This document shows, in pieces, positions 51,963 through 61,259 of a stretch of 64,000 bases of DNA. The position numbers and the translations under genes are program-made. Numbering within the stretch: the first letter of the stretch is position 1; every line of letters starts with the position of its first letter. Below the pieces are notes generated by a model. That model was not told the DNA's origin, ran no database searches, and worked only from the letters and a program-made list of their open reading frames with translations. Where the stretch lies: NCBI GenBank assembly GCA_012522185.1, contig JAAYKY010000056.1:1-64000 (forward strand). The letters are read 5' to 3'. This stretch comes from Flavobacteriaceae bacterium (GTDB lineage: Bacteria > Bacteroidota > Bacteroidia > Flavobacteriales > Weeksellaceae).

Positions 51963-54486
51963 ATATCCTGATGCGCTGCTACTGTTCCGGGTGGGTGATT
52001 TTTATGAAACCTTTGGCGATGATGCCATTCGTTGTTCTAAAATTCTGGACATCGTTTTGACTAAACGAGCCAATGGCGCTGCCTCTCATATAGAACTTGC
52101 CGGATTTCCTCATCATGCTTTGGATACCTATTTACCCAAATTGGTTCGGGCCGGACTTCGTGTGGCGATATGTGATCAATTGGAAGATCCAAAAATGACG
52201 AAAACCATTGTAAAACGTGGTGTAACAGAATTGGTGACGCCAGGTGTGGCACTCAATGACGAAGTGCTTTCGGCCAAATCCAATAATTTCCTGATGGCAG
52301 TTCACGAAAAAGACAATCGATTTGGAATTGCCCTTTTGGATATTTCAACGGGGGAATTTTTGGTTTCCGAAGGAAATAAAGAACATTTTCACAAACTGGT
52401 TCAGAGTTTCCGCCCCAGTGAAGTAATTTATCAGAAAAGAAAAAAAATTGAATTACCCGACATAAAGAGTTCCTTTCAAATCGAAGATTGGGCCTTTCAG
52501 TTGGATTATGCATTTGACAAATTAACCCGGCATTTCAAAGTCAAATCTTTAAAAGGCTTTGGAATCGAAAACCTCGAACTTGCCACCATTGCCGCCGGTG
52601 CTGTTTTTTCATATCTCGATGAAACACACCATTTTGACATCGAACACATTACACAAATCCAAAGACTTGACGAACACAGTTTTGTCTGGATGGATCCCTT
52701 CACCATTCGAAATCTGGAATTGATTTATTCGCCACATGAAAACGCTGTGACTTTACTTTCAGTAATGGATCAAACCAAATCGGCAATGGGCGCTAGATTG
52801 CTGAAACGATGGATTGTTATGGTTTTGAAAGATGTAGACTCAATCAAATCCCGACATGAAATTGTCGATTTCTTTGCAAAAAATGATGAAAAACGAATTT
52901 TTCTGCGAGAAAACATTGAGAAATTAAGCGATTTGGAACGGATGGCCGGAAAAATTTCGACCGGAAAAATCACACCGAAACAATTGCTTTCTGTAGCAGA
53001 AAGTTTAAATATCGTTACTCAAATCCGTGAAAAATTAGCCAAAGATAAGTCCATTCAATTTTTAATAAAGGAATTAAATGATTGGACAGAGGTCTATACA
53101 AGTTTGTTAGAAACCCTATCCGAAGACCCCCCCCACCAATTAGTAAAAGGAAACGTAATTGCAAGCGGCATTTCAGAAGAACTCGATCATTTGAGAAATC
53201 TTCAGACCAAAGGAAAAGATTATCTGGAAGAATTGCGCTTGAGAGAAACCGATCGAACCGGAATTCCGAGTATTAAAGTTTCATTTAACAATGTCTTTGG
53301 CTATTACATAGAAGTCCGAAACACACACAAAGACAAAGTTCCTGAGGATTGGATTCGCAAACAGACATTGGTAAATGCGGAAAGATATATAACGGAAGAG
53401 TTAAAAGAGTACGAAAATCAGATTTTAGGAGCAGAAGAACGAATTTTAGTTTTGGAAACGGAATTATTTCAGTCTTTGTTGAGTCAATTATTTAAGCACC
53501 TGAATGAACTTCAGAAAACGGCAAGAATCATCGCAGAATTGGATGTTTTATCGAACTTTTCTGAGCTAGCCATTCAAAACCATTATGTCCGTCCCAATAT
53601 GACCGAAAGCCTGGATTTATTTATCGAAGATGGGCGGCATCCGGTCATTGAAAAGCAATTGAAACCAGGCGAAAGCTATATTGCCAACAGTGTTTCGCTT
53701 GTTCCGAAGGAGCAACAAATCATCATGATTACCGGTCCCAATATGTCGGGGAAATCGGCTTTGCTTCGTCAAACGGCTTTGATCGTTCTGATGGCTCAAA
53801 TCGGGAGTTTTGTTCCGGCCAAATCTGCTGAAATCGGGATTGTCGATAAAATCTTTACACGCGTTGGAGCATCGGACAATATTTCTTCGGGTGAGTCAAC
53901 CTTTATGGTGGAAATGAACGAAACGGCAAGCATTCTAAATAATTTATCTGAACGAAGTCTGATTCTTTTGGACGAAATCGGGCGTGGAACTAGTACTTAC
54001 GATGGGATTTCCATTGCTTGGGCTATTTCGGAATATCTTCACGAAGGGAAAATTCATCCGAAAACATTATTTGCCACACACTATCATGAACTCAATGAAA
54101 TGACCAAATCATTTCCAAGAATCAAAAATTACAATGTGAGCGTCAAAGAAGCCAAGGACAGCATACATTTCATGCGTAAATTAGTGCCGGGCGGAAGCGA
54201 ACACAGTTTTGGAATTCATGTGGCTAAAATGGCTGGAATGCCACAATGGGTATTGAAACGAGCCAATGAAGTTCTAAAGACTTTGGAAAAATCTCAGGTC
54301 AATGAAAAGATTTCGGATAAGACCAAAAAAATAACCGAAGAAAATATGCAACTCAGTTTCTTTCAGTTGGACGATCCGATTCTCGAATCCATCCGCGAGG
54401 AATTATTGGGGATTGATATCAATACGCTCACACCCGTTGAAGCTTTGATGAAATTAAACGAAATCAAACGCCAACTCGGTGATTAG
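51910..54486 (+). CDS. mutS: DNA mismatch repair protein MutS
   Basis: 858 residues. The start is TTG at 51910: it gives AKKETPLMKQYNSIKAKYPD, the usual beginning in the group, while the first ATG (51934) would cut this off. Seen: mismatch-binding LLFRVGDFYETFGDDA with the Phe-x-Glu pair, the connector and lever domains, Walker A TGPNMSGKSALLRQ (near 608-620), the ISSGESTFMVEM signature and Walker B ILLDEIGRGTSTYDG, and a short dimerisation tail. It recognises mispairs and works with MutL (not here). Confidence 0.96.
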   Translation: MAKKETPLMKQYNSIKAKYPDALLLFRVGDFYETFGDDAIRCSKILDIVLTKRANGAASHIELAGFPHHALDTYLPKLVRAGLRVAICDQLEDPKMTKTIVKRGVTELVTPGVALNDEVLSAKSNNFLMAVHEKDNRFGIALLDISTGEFLVSEGNKEHFHKLVQSFRPSEVIYQKRKKIELPDIKSSFQIEDWAFQLDYAFDKLTRHFKVKSLKGFGIENLELATIAAGAVFSYLDETHHFDIEHITQIQRLDEHSFVWMDPFTIRNLELIYSPHENAVTLLSVMDQTKSAMGARLLKRWIVMVLKDVDSIKSRHEIVDFFAKNDEKRIFLRENIEKLSDLERMAGKISTGKITPKQLLSVAESLNIVTQIREKLAKDKSIQFLIKELNDWTEVYTSLLETLSEDPPHQLVKGNVIASGISEELDHLRNLQTKGKDYLEELRLRETDRTGIPSIKVSFNNVFGYYIEVRNTHKDKVPEDWIRKQTLVNAERYITEELKEYENQILGAEERILVLETELFQSLLSQLFKHLNELQKTARIIAELDVLSNFSELAIQNHYVRPNMTESLDLFIEDGRHPVIEKQLKPGESYIANSVSLVPKEQQIIMITGPNMSGKSALLRQTALIVLMAQIGSFVPAKSAEIGIVDKIFTRVGASDNISSGESTFMVEMNETASILNNLSERSLILLDEIGRGTSTYDGISIAWAISEYLHEGKIHPKTLFATHYHELNEMTKSFPRIKNYNVSVKEAKDSIHFMRKLVPGGSEHSFGIHVAKMAGMPQWVLKRANEVLKTLEKSQVNEKISDKTKKITEENMQLSFFQLDDPILESIREELLGIDINTLTPVEALMKLNEIKRQLGD

Positions 54487-54502
54487 TTTGGAACAATAGT
54501 TG

Positions 54503-54510
54503 TAATTTTG
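54503..54510 (+). promoter_or_regulatory. -10 element of the M48 peptidase gene
   Basis: TAATTTTG matches TAnnTTTG, 23 bases before the ATG. The -33 box is poor (no TTTG at 19-20 spacing). Confidence 0.4.
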
Positions 54511-54533
54511 AATCAATTTAAAACCTAATTAAA

Positions 54534-55337
54534 ATGAAAAAAATTTTGGCATTGCCACTTATCGCACTATTATTTTGGTCTTGTTCGACCAATCCGCTCA
54601 CGGGCAGACAGTCTCTGGCTCTTGTTTCTAATGCCCAATTATTTCCCCAAGCCTTTGCCCAATACAATCAAGTCTTAGGAGAAAGTGAGGTGGATAAAAC
54701 TTCAGCTGATGCCAAAATGATCAACAATGTCGGTCAGCGGATTAAATACGCAGCTGAAAAGTTCTATTCTGAAATTGGTCAAGGAAGCGCATTACAAGGT
54801 TACGAATGGGAGTTCACACTGATTAAAAATGATGCTGTGAACGCTTGGTGTATGCCTGGTGGAAAGGTTGCTTTTTATTCTGGAATCCTACCGGTTTGTA
54901 AAGATGAAACCGGAGTAGCGGTAGTCATGGGACATGAAGTGGCGCATGCATTGGCCGGTCATAGTGCTGAACAAGTTTCAAATGCCATGGTTGCCCAAGG
55001 AGTTATGTTGGGCGGAAACGTAGCCATTTCCAATGACGAATGGCGCAATGTATTTAATCAATTGTATCCTGTAGGCGCTCAATTGGGTATGTTGAGCTAC
55101 GGGAGAAACATGGAATTGGATGCCGATGAAGCTGGACTTTATCTAATGGCGATGGCCGGTTATAATCCACAAGAAGCAATTCCATTTTGGCAAAGAATGC
55201 AACAAGCATCTGGTGGCCAAGCTCCACCCGAATTTCTGAGCACACACCCAAGTCCGGGAAACCGAATTTCACAAATCAATTCCATCATGCCAAAAGCTAT
55301 GGAATATTATAACGCAAGCCCTTACAAAGGAAGGTAA
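54534..55337 (+). CDS. M48-family metallopeptidase lipoprotein
   Basis: 267 residues. Lipobox LLFWSC (Cys 17) followed by STNPLTGRQSLALVSNAQL, a hallmark of LoiP/BepA-like M48C peptidases. The zinc site is HEVAHALAGHSAEQ, with the third ligand in the later MELDADEAGLYLMAMAGY. It also shows AWCMPGGKVAFYSGIL and the STHPSPGNRI end. It would act in the periplasm, probably in outer membrane protein quality control. The last conserved part lacks the TPR region found in BepA. Confidence 0.92.
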   Translation: MKKILALPLIALLFWSCSTNPLTGRQSLALVSNAQLFPQAFAQYNQVLGESEVDKTSADAKMINNVGQRIKYAAEKFYSEIGQGSALQGYEWEFTLIKNDAVNAWCMPGGKVAFYSGILPVCKDETGVAVVMGHEVAHALAGHSAEQVSNAMVAQGVMLGGNVAISNDEWRNVFNQLYPVGAQLGMLSYGRNMELDADEAGLYLMAMAGYNPQEAIPFWQRMQQASGGQAPPEFLSTHPSPGNRISQINSIMPKAMEYYNASPYKGR

Positions 55338-55385
55338 ATTCAACGAAATATGGGAAGTCTGTCAGAAGAAATTTGACGGACTTTT

Positions 55386-55856
55386 TTATTGCTCCAAAAT
55401 TGATTTTAAATCAGCCGGCGAATAATTTACTGATTTGAGCGTTTTATCATCTCCTTTCCGAAATACAAGAAAAAGCCCATCTACTTCTTTGTAATAGCTT
55501 TGAGTCCCGTCCTTTTCTAAATAATATTTCATGGTTTCAGCGGCTTCTTCTACTGTTTTACAAGCTTTTGACATATTGGATCTTTGTACCTCTTCAAATA
55601 ATTCTGCAAATTTATCCTTTAGTCCAAATTCGAGGATCGCTCCCGAAAGTACGTATTGGATATCGCAAAGTGCATCGGCAATTTCAACCATGTCTTTCTC
55701 TTGAATCGCCTCTTCCAACTCTTTTAATTCTTCAGCAATCAGTGAAACGCGCAATTTGCAACGGGCTTCGGAAGGAATTTGAGGGGAATTCAAAATCGGG
55801 TGTTGAAAGGTTTTATGAAATTCGGCTACGGAGGTTAAACTTTTGGGATCTCTCAT
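55386..55856 (-). CDS. MazG-like nucleoside triphosphate pyrophosphohydrolase
   Basis: 156 residues from the ATG at 55856; a longer form from TTG at 55901 is unlikely because a TATTTTTG promoter element lies at 55899-55906. The all-alpha core has the NTP-PPase metal motif LIAEELKELEEAIQEKD ... EIADALCDIQYVLSG (ExxE and ExxD). It removes pyrophosphate from nucleoside triphosphates, possibly damaged ones; the substrate is unknown. It ends 49 bases from the M48 gene in convergent orientation. Confidence 0.85.
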   Translation of the reverse strand: MRDPKSLTSVAEFHKTFQHPILNSPQIPSEARCKLRVSLIAEELKELEEAIQEKDMVEIADALCDIQYVLSGAILEFGLKDKFAELFEEVQRSNMSKACKTVEEAAETMKYYLEKDGTQSYYKEVDGLFLVFRKGDDKTLKSVNYSPADLKSILEQ

Positions 55857-55898
55857 TTTAAATGTATTAATTATTTCTGTCAATGTTTTTTTGATTTG

Positions 55899-55906
55899 CA
55901 AAAATA
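55899..55906 (-). promoter_or_regulatory. -10 element of the pyrophosphohydrolase gene
   Basis: The minus strand reads TATTTTTG, a full TAnnTTTG match, 42 bases before the ATG at 55856. It supports the shorter start. Confidence 0.5.
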
Positions 55907-55956
55907 TAGGATTTACGAGCTAGTTTTGGACAAACTGCAGAAAGTTTTTGAATAAA

Positions 55957-55984
55957 AAAAGGATTCAAATCTGAATCCTCTTTT
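55957..55984 (-). terminator. Terminator after sucC
   Basis: GGATTCA and TGAATCC pair around AATC, with further A/T pairing; on the minus strand a run of seven T follows. Confidence 0.8.
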
Positions 55985-56035
55985 CTATGCTTTTAATTGT
56001 AAATTCTAAAATATACAATTATACTTTTCAAAAAA

Positions 56036-57229
56036 TTAAGCTAGCACTTCTTTTACTCGGTCTGCCGCTTCCTGCAATGTGATTGCAGATCGCACTTTCA
56101 ATCCTGAATCGTCGATCATTTGTTTTGCGATTTCGGCATTTGTTCCTTGCAAACGAACGATAATCGGCACCTGTATGGCGTCTCCCATATTTTTATAAGC
56201 GTCCAGAATTCCTTGGGCTACACGGTCACAACGAACAATTCCTCCGAATATATTTACCAAAATAGCTTTTACGTTTTCATCCATCAAAATGATGCGGAAT
56301 GCTTTTTCTACACGTTCTGCATCTGCTGTTCCTCCAACGTCCAAGAAGTTGGCAGGATTTCCACCAGATAATTTGATGATGTCCATGGTTGCCATTGCCA
56401 GTCCGGCTCCGTTAACCATACAACCTACGTTTCCGTCTAGTTTTACGAAGTTTAAACCAGCTGCGTCTGCTTCTACTTCGGTTGGGTCTTCTTCTCTTGT
56501 GTCACGCATAGCTGCCAAATCCGGGTGGCGGAACAATGAGTTTCCATCCAAAGTAACTTTTGCATCCACTGCCATGATTTGGTTGTCAGATGTTTTTAGA
56601 ACCGGATTGATTTCAAACATCGAAGCATCGCTTCCTACAAACGATTTGTACAAAGCGTCAATGAATTTCACAAAATCCTTAAACGCAGCTCCGCTCAAAC
56701 CTAAATTAAAAGCGATTTTACGCGCTTGAAAACCTTGCAATCCTACTGCAGGATCGATTTCTTCGGTAAAGATTTTTTCAGGTGTACTTTCAGCTACTTC
56801 TTCGATATCCATACCACCCTCGGTCGAATACATGATCATATTCTTACCTGTCGCACGGTTCAAAAGAACTGAAACATAAAATTCTTCAGTTTCGGACTCG
56901 CCTGGATAGTAAACATCTTCAGCAATCAGTACCTGATGAACTGTTTTTCCTTCTGCAGAAGTCTGAGGCGTCACCAATTGCATTCCTATGATTTCAGATG
57001 CTTTTTGTTTTACCTCGTCCAAGTTTTTCGCCAATTTAACTCCACCGCCTTTTCCGCGACCTCCGGCGTGCACTTGTGCTTTTACCACATGCCAACCGGT
57101 TCCGGTTTCTTCGGTTAATTTTTTGGCTGCCTCAACTGCTTCTTCAGCGGTTGTGGCTATCATTCCTCTTTGGACTTTAACGCCGTATTTACTTAAGATT
57201 TCTTTTCCCTGATATTCGTGAAGATTCAT
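56036..57229 (-). CDS. sucC: Succinyl-CoA synthetase (ADP-forming) beta subunit
   Basis: 397 residues. An ATP-grasp subunit: MNLHEYQGKEILSKYGVKV, VKAQVHAGGRGKGGGVKLA, FEINPVLKT, the nucleotide and CoA contact region GLAMATMDIIKLSGGNPANFLDVGG (shortened) and NIFGGIVRCDRVAQGI. With the alpha subunit (not here) it turns succinyl-CoA into succinate with ATP formation in the TCA cycle. The missing sucD neighbour is common in this phylum. A TACTTTTG element is at 57250-57257. Confidence 0.97.
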   Translation of the reverse strand: MNLHEYQGKEILSKYGVKVQRGMIATTAEEAVEAAKKLTEETGTGWHVVKAQVHAGGRGKGGGVKLAKNLDEVKQKASEIIGMQLVTPQTSAEGKTVHQVLIAEDVYYPGESETEEFYVSVLLNRATGKNMIMYSTEGGMDIEEVAESTPEKIFTEEIDPAVGLQGFQARKIAFNLGLSGAAFKDFVKFIDALYKSFVGSDASMFEINPVLKTSDNQIMAVDAKVTLDGNSLFRHPDLAAMRDTREEDPTEVEADAAGLNFVKLDGNVGCMVNGAGLAMATMDIIKLSGGNPANFLDVGGTADAERVEKAFRIILMDENVKAILVNIFGGIVRCDRVAQGILDAYKNMGDAIQVPIIVRLQGTNAEIAKQMIDDSGLKVRSAITLQEAADRVKEVLA

Positions 57230-57249
57230 TTTAATAAAATTTGGTGTAG

Positions 57250-57257
57250 CAAAAGTA
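57250..57257 (-). promoter_or_regulatory. -10 element of sucC
   Basis: The minus strand reads TACTTTTG, a full TAnnTTTG match, 20 bases before the ATG. No clear -33 box. Confidence 0.45.
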
Positions 57258-57340
57258 AGAATTCTATTGGATTATAACTATTTAATCCGATTGATTTTGG
57301 TCAGTTGGTTTTCTTGGGATTTATATTGTGAATTATAGGT

Positions 57341-57931
57341 CTATATCATCATGGCATCATTGTGAGGCATACCGATCTGTCTAAAGAATCTCTCCTTCAA
57401 TTTACGGTCATTTATTTGAATGAAAATCATTTTATCAGTTTCTGACAGCTTAAGTTCAAAGAGATGAACTTCTGCATTTTTATTTTGCCAGAAAGCCTCT
57501 CTTTCAATTCCTTTTTTATTTTGGGATGGACGCTCAGAATGTTCTCCCAATATATTTTTTAAATGTGTATAAATCTTTTCATAAATTCCTTCTTCTGATT
57601 TGATTTCAGAATTTAGGAAAATGCTGATATGAAACAATCGGTCATTCATATAGCTTAAATCAACCGTTGCCTTCTTTAATTCCAAATAGGGTAAGAAGGA
57701 ATGGTTTCTGAATCTATAAACTTCACTTCTTTTTGGTATTTTTGATTTCAAATGCAGAGGATTCTCCTTGATTTTTCCTTGTTGCAATCCTGTGGTGTCC
57801 AAATCCTGAAAAGAGCTTCGGAGCGTAAAGCCAAGTATCGCATCTTCTTTTTTAAATTCTTGAAATGTTTGAGATTTAATAACGAAAGGAGCGAAAGTCC
57901 CTACTAAAAATAAGATAAGATTTTTTTTCAT
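57341..57931 (-). CDS. Exported protein of unknown function
   Basis: 196 residues. Signal peptide (LILFLVGTFAPFVIKSQ). The mature part is lysine-rich with a few beta strands (VYRFRNHSFLPYLELKKATVDLSYMND, shortened) and no lipobox or recognised motif. It lies between ftsZ (198 bases) and sucC (111 bases) and is probably transcribed alone; upstream is the ftsZ terminator. It is about the same size as the exported protein at 10964, but the sequences are not alike. Function unknown. Confidence 0.7.
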   Translation of the reverse strand: MKKNLILFLVGTFAPFVIKSQTFQEFKKEDAILGFTLRSSFQDLDTTGLQQGKIKENPLHLKSKIPKRSEVYRFRNHSFLPYLELKKATVDLSYMNDRLFHISIFLNSEIKSEEGIYEKIYTHLKNILGEHSERPSQNKKGIEREAFWQNKNAEVHLFELKLSETDKMIFIQINDRKLKERFFRQIGMPHNDAMMI

Positions 57932-58082
57932 TTTTAATTGAGTTTAAATAGTCAGTACAATGTAATTTTAAATCATTTATTTGAATTTTTGAAATTGATG
58001 TTTAAAATTAATTTAATTTTTTAGTTCCGCTTGAAACGAGCGTAATGAGGATTCCAATTCATCAAAACAAATTAAAAAAAAA

Positions 58083-58106
58083 TTGCCCTTTTTTGAAAAA
58101 GGGCAA
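58083..58106 (-). terminator. Terminator after ftsZ
   Basis: TTGCCCTTTTT (58083-58093) and AAAAAGGGCAA (58096-58106) pair perfectly with a 2-base loop; on the minus strand a long T-run follows. It ends the division cluster. Confidence 0.85.
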
Positions 58107-58129
58107 TCCAATCTAAACTATAAGGTTGA

Positions 58130-59860
58130 TTAATCAACATTATCATGTAGAAAATTATTGGGCCTTATTTTCGTTTCGTTATTGCTGTCTTTGCTGATTA
58201 CATAATCCGACGGTGAATTATCTTCTCTTTCATTGAGTTCCAGCCCTTTTCTCTTATATGCCGGGATGCTTTCTACTTCGTCCATTGATTTGTTTTGAAG
58301 TGTATTTTTGAATTTATAGTTGAACTGCTTCAATCTTGCTCTTCTTTCTTCAATGGCCTGTGACAAAGACTCAGAGATAGGTGAATCAAATGGATTTTCG
58401 GGTTCGATTTCTTTCTTCACTTCCGGTTTGACTGCTTTTACAGCGGGCTGAACTGAAACGGATTCGTCTTCTTTTTCGTCTTCTTCGGAATCATCGTCAA
58501 GTGAAAACATCATGGTCTGTGGGAAATCTTCCTCTTCTTCTACTTCAGGTGAAATTCCCATCGCTTCTTCTTCCGCTACGACTTCTATTTCTTCATTCGT
58601 TTCCTCTTCCTCGAACAAAGGTTGTTGGATTTGTTTAAGTTCAGGTTCCCATTCGTCTTCTTCTTTTTCCTGTTTTTTGCTGACAGGTTTTTCTTCCGGA
58701 TCTTCTAGGATGAATTTCACCTCCTCGTTGGATTCTTCCTCTTCTTCACTTCCCTCCATTTCCAGCATTGGATTTTTTTTCACATGAACTAAAAAAGGCG
58801 TTTCGGTGGAAAGTTTTTGTACTACGGGTTGATCTTCGTCCAATGTATGAATTACTTTTTCTTCTTCTTTGCCCGTAAAAATCTGATCCTCCGCCGGAAA
58901 TCCTGTAGCCACAACTGTGACGCTGATTTTGTCACCTAATTCCAAATCTTCTCCTACTCCCATAATGATGTTTGCATTATGTCCAGCTTCGTTTTGGATA
59001 TGTTCGTTGATGATTCCGATTTCGTCCATAGTCACCTCGTTATCCCCTGACACAATAAGCAACAATACATTTTGAGCTCCTGTAATTTTATTATTGTTCA
59101 ACAATGGAGAGTCCAGGGCAGCGTTTATAGCTTCTCTTGCTTTGTTTTCCCCACTTGCTTTTCCGGTTCCCATGATAGCTGTTCCCGAATCGGCAAGTAC
59201 GGTTCGTGCATCTCGTAAGTCGATATTGGTTGCATAATGTTTGGAAATGACTTCAGCGATACCTTTGGCTGCGGTTGTCAAAACTTCGTCAGCTTTGGCG
59301 AAACTTGCTTTATAGCCGAGGTTGCCGTACAATTCACGTAATTTATCGTTGTTAATCACAATCAATGAATCGACGTTTTTCTGCAGTTTTTCAATTCCTT
59401 TTTCGGCTTGTTCCAGTCGCATTTTTCCTTCAAAATAAAAAGGAGCGGTCACGATACCCACTGTCAGGATTCCCAGTTCTTTGGAGATTCCGGCAATGAC
59501 AGGCGCGGCTCCGGTTCCGGTACCACCGCCCATTCCTGCTGTAATAAACACCATTTTGGTATTGGAGTCAAGAAATTTTTTGATGTCTTCCATACTTTCC
59601 AAAGCAGCTTGCTCACCTACTTCGGGGTTTGCACCGGCGCCTAATCCTTCCGTTGTGGATTGCCCCAATTGAATACGATTTGGAACCGGGCTATTGTTCA
59701 GTGCCTGCGCATCTGTATTGCATACAACAAAATCTACTCCTTCTATTCCCTGCTGAAACATGTGATTGACCGCATTGGATCCGCCGCCTCCTACACCAAT
59801 AACTTTGATGGAAGACGAGCGATGCTTTGGCAAGTCAAACATAAAATCTACGCTACTCAT
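58130..59860 (-). CDS. ftsZ: Cell division protein FtsZ
   Basis: 576 residues. The tubulin-like GTPase core covers about residues 10-325 (VIGVGGGGSNAVNHM, the signature GGGTGTGAAPVIAGI, NNDKLRELYG, and LVIVSGDNEVTMDEIG-type T7 region reading VSGDNEVTMDE). It is followed by an unusually long, very acidic linker of about 160 residues rich in Glu (EGSEEEEESNEEV, EEDEWEPE, NEEIEVVAEEE), then a basic stretch and the group-specific carboxy peptide FLHDNVD. It builds the division ring and is tethered by FtsA encoded upstream with a 25-base gap. Confidence 0.97.
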   Translation of the reverse strand: MSSVDFMFDLPKHRSSSIKVIGVGGGGSNAVNHMFQQGIEGVDFVVCNTDAQALNNSPVPNRIQLGQSTTEGLGAGANPEVGEQAALESMEDIKKFLDSNTKMVFITAGMGGGTGTGAAPVIAGISKELGILTVGIVTAPFYFEGKMRLEQAEKGIEKLQKNVDSLIVINNDKLRELYGNLGYKASFAKADEVLTTAAKGIAEVISKHYATNIDLRDARTVLADSGTAIMGTGKASGENKAREAINAALDSPLLNNNKITGAQNVLLLIVSGDNEVTMDEIGIINEHIQNEAGHNANIIMGVGEDLELGDKISVTVVATGFPAEDQIFTGKEEEKVIHTLDEDQPVVQKLSTETPFLVHVKKNPMLEMEGSEEEEESNEEVKFILEDPEEKPVSKKQEKEEDEWEPELKQIQQPLFEEEETNEEIEVVAEEEAMGISPEVEEEEDFPQTMMFSLDDDSEEDEKEDESVSVQPAVKAVKPEVKKEIEPENPFDSPISESLSQAIEERRARLKQFNYKFKNTLQNKSMDEVESIPAYKRKGLELNEREDNSPSDYVISKDSNNETKIRPNNFLHDNVD

Positions 59861-59885
59861 ATCGTTATATTTTTAATTCAATTAA

Positions 59886-61259
59886 TTATTCAGTTTCATT
59901 TATCATTTGGATAAATCGATCCGTCCACTTCGAAAATATCGACGGCCCTTTGGACTGTCTTGTTTTTTTCACTTTCTTTTTGGGTAATTCTACGGGAGCT
60001 TCTTCTTCCAATAAATTTTCTTCCCGACTTTCCACTGTGGCTTCTTTCTCTTGATTTTCTATCCTCTCATCTTCCGCTTCTTCTTCCATTTCCTCCATTT
60101 TCTCAAGTCCTTTCATGAGCAACCCAACCGAAGTTGCATATTCCGGCCCTGAAAGTTCATCCACTAAATCTCCTACGATATGTTCGTTGGAATATCCGAT
60201 TCGAACATCCATCGCAGTCAGATACTCGGTTAGTTGTCTGATGTGCTTTAATTTAGACCCACCTCCTGTCATCACGATTCCGGCGATTAGTTTTTTCTTT
60301 TCGTCCTCACAACCGTAATGTTTTAACTCCAAATTGATTTGTTGAATGATTTCCTCTACTCTTGCATGGATGATTTGCGAAAGTCTTTTGAGTGAGATTT
60401 CTTTTGGATCGCGACCTCTCAAACCTGGGATTGAAACAATTTCACTTTCTTTATTCTCGCCGGGCCATGCCGAACCAAATTTTTCTTTCAGTAATTCGGC
60501 GTGTCTTTCAATAATCGAGCAACCTACTTTGATGTCTTCCGTAATGACGTTTCCACCAAATGGAATCACAGACGTATGGCGAATCATATTGTCTTTGAAA
60601 ATCGCAATATCCGTCGTTCCGCCACCGATATCCACAAGTGCCACACCCGCTTCTTTTTCTTCTTTGCTCAAAGTTGCATCGGAAGAAGCAAGGGGTTCGA
60701 GTGTAATTCCCGCTAAGTTCAACCCAGCAGTTCTCACGCATCGGGCAATGTTTTTAATCGAAGTGACTTGCCCGACCACTACGTGGAAATTCGCTTCCAA
60801 TCGGCTTCCGTACATCCCGATCGGCTCGGTGATATCGCCATCGCTGTCCACTTTGAATTCCTGTGGCAACACATGAATAATCTCTTCACCGGGAAGCATC
60901 ACCAATTTGTACACCTGATTAACCAACTTTTTGAGGTCGTTTTCATCGATGACGGTCTCATAATCAGGTCGCGTAATATAGTCACTGTGCTGAAGCGAGC
61001 GGATGTGTTGCCCCGCAATCCCTACGGTAACATCTGTAATTTTATGGCCAGAAGATGCTTCGGCTTCAGCAACGGCTTCTTTTATTGAATTGACCGTTTG
61101 TGTAATGTTATTGACTACGCCACGGTGCACTCCCAAACTTTTGGCTTGACCTACGCCTAAAATTTCAATTTTTCCGTGTTCATTTTTCCGACCGACCATC
61201 GCTACGATTTTCGTGGTCCCTATATCCAAGCCTACAGCTATTCCGTTATTTTTCATCAT
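59886..61259 (-). CDS. ftsA: Cell division protein FtsA
   Basis: 457 residues from the ATG at 61259 (MMKNNGIAVGLDIGTTKIVA); a TTG seven codons upstream is in frame but weaker. An actin-fold ATPase: GLDIGTTK phosphate loop 1, the SHS2 domain (about 85-165), VDIGGGTTDIAIF phosphate loop 2, and VMTGGGSKLKHI. After the core there is an acidic linker and an amphipathic end (GPSIFSKWTDRFIQMINE) that anchors the Z-ring to the membrane. The start overlaps ftsQ by 14 bases. Confidence 0.95.
   Translation of the reverse strand: MMKNNGIAVGLDIGTTKIVAMVGRKNEHGKIEILGVGQAKSLGVHRGVVNNITQTVNSIKEAVAEAEASSGHKITDVTVGIAGQHIRSLQHSDYITRPDYETVIDENDLKKLVNQVYKLVMLPGEEIIHVLPQEFKVDSDGDITEPIGMYGSRLEANFHVVVGQVTSIKNIARCVRTAGLNLAGITLEPLASSDATLSKEEKEAGVALVDIGGGTTDIAIFKDNMIRHTSVIPFGGNVITEDIKVGCSIIERHAELLKEKFGSAWPGENKESEIVSIPGLRGRDPKEISLKRLSQIIHARVEEIIQQINLELKHYGCEDEKKKLIAGIVMTGGGSKLKHIRQLTEYLTAMDVRIGYSNEHIVGDLVDELSGPEYATSVGLLMKGLEKMEEMEEEAEDERIENQEKEATVESREENLLEEEAPVELPKKKVKKTRQSKGPSIFSKWTDRFIQMINETE

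Noticed and set aside
10964-57931. Possible paralogy of the exported proteins at 10964-11476 and 57341-57931
   Set aside because: Both are small and exported, but side by side their mature sequences share no aligned motif.
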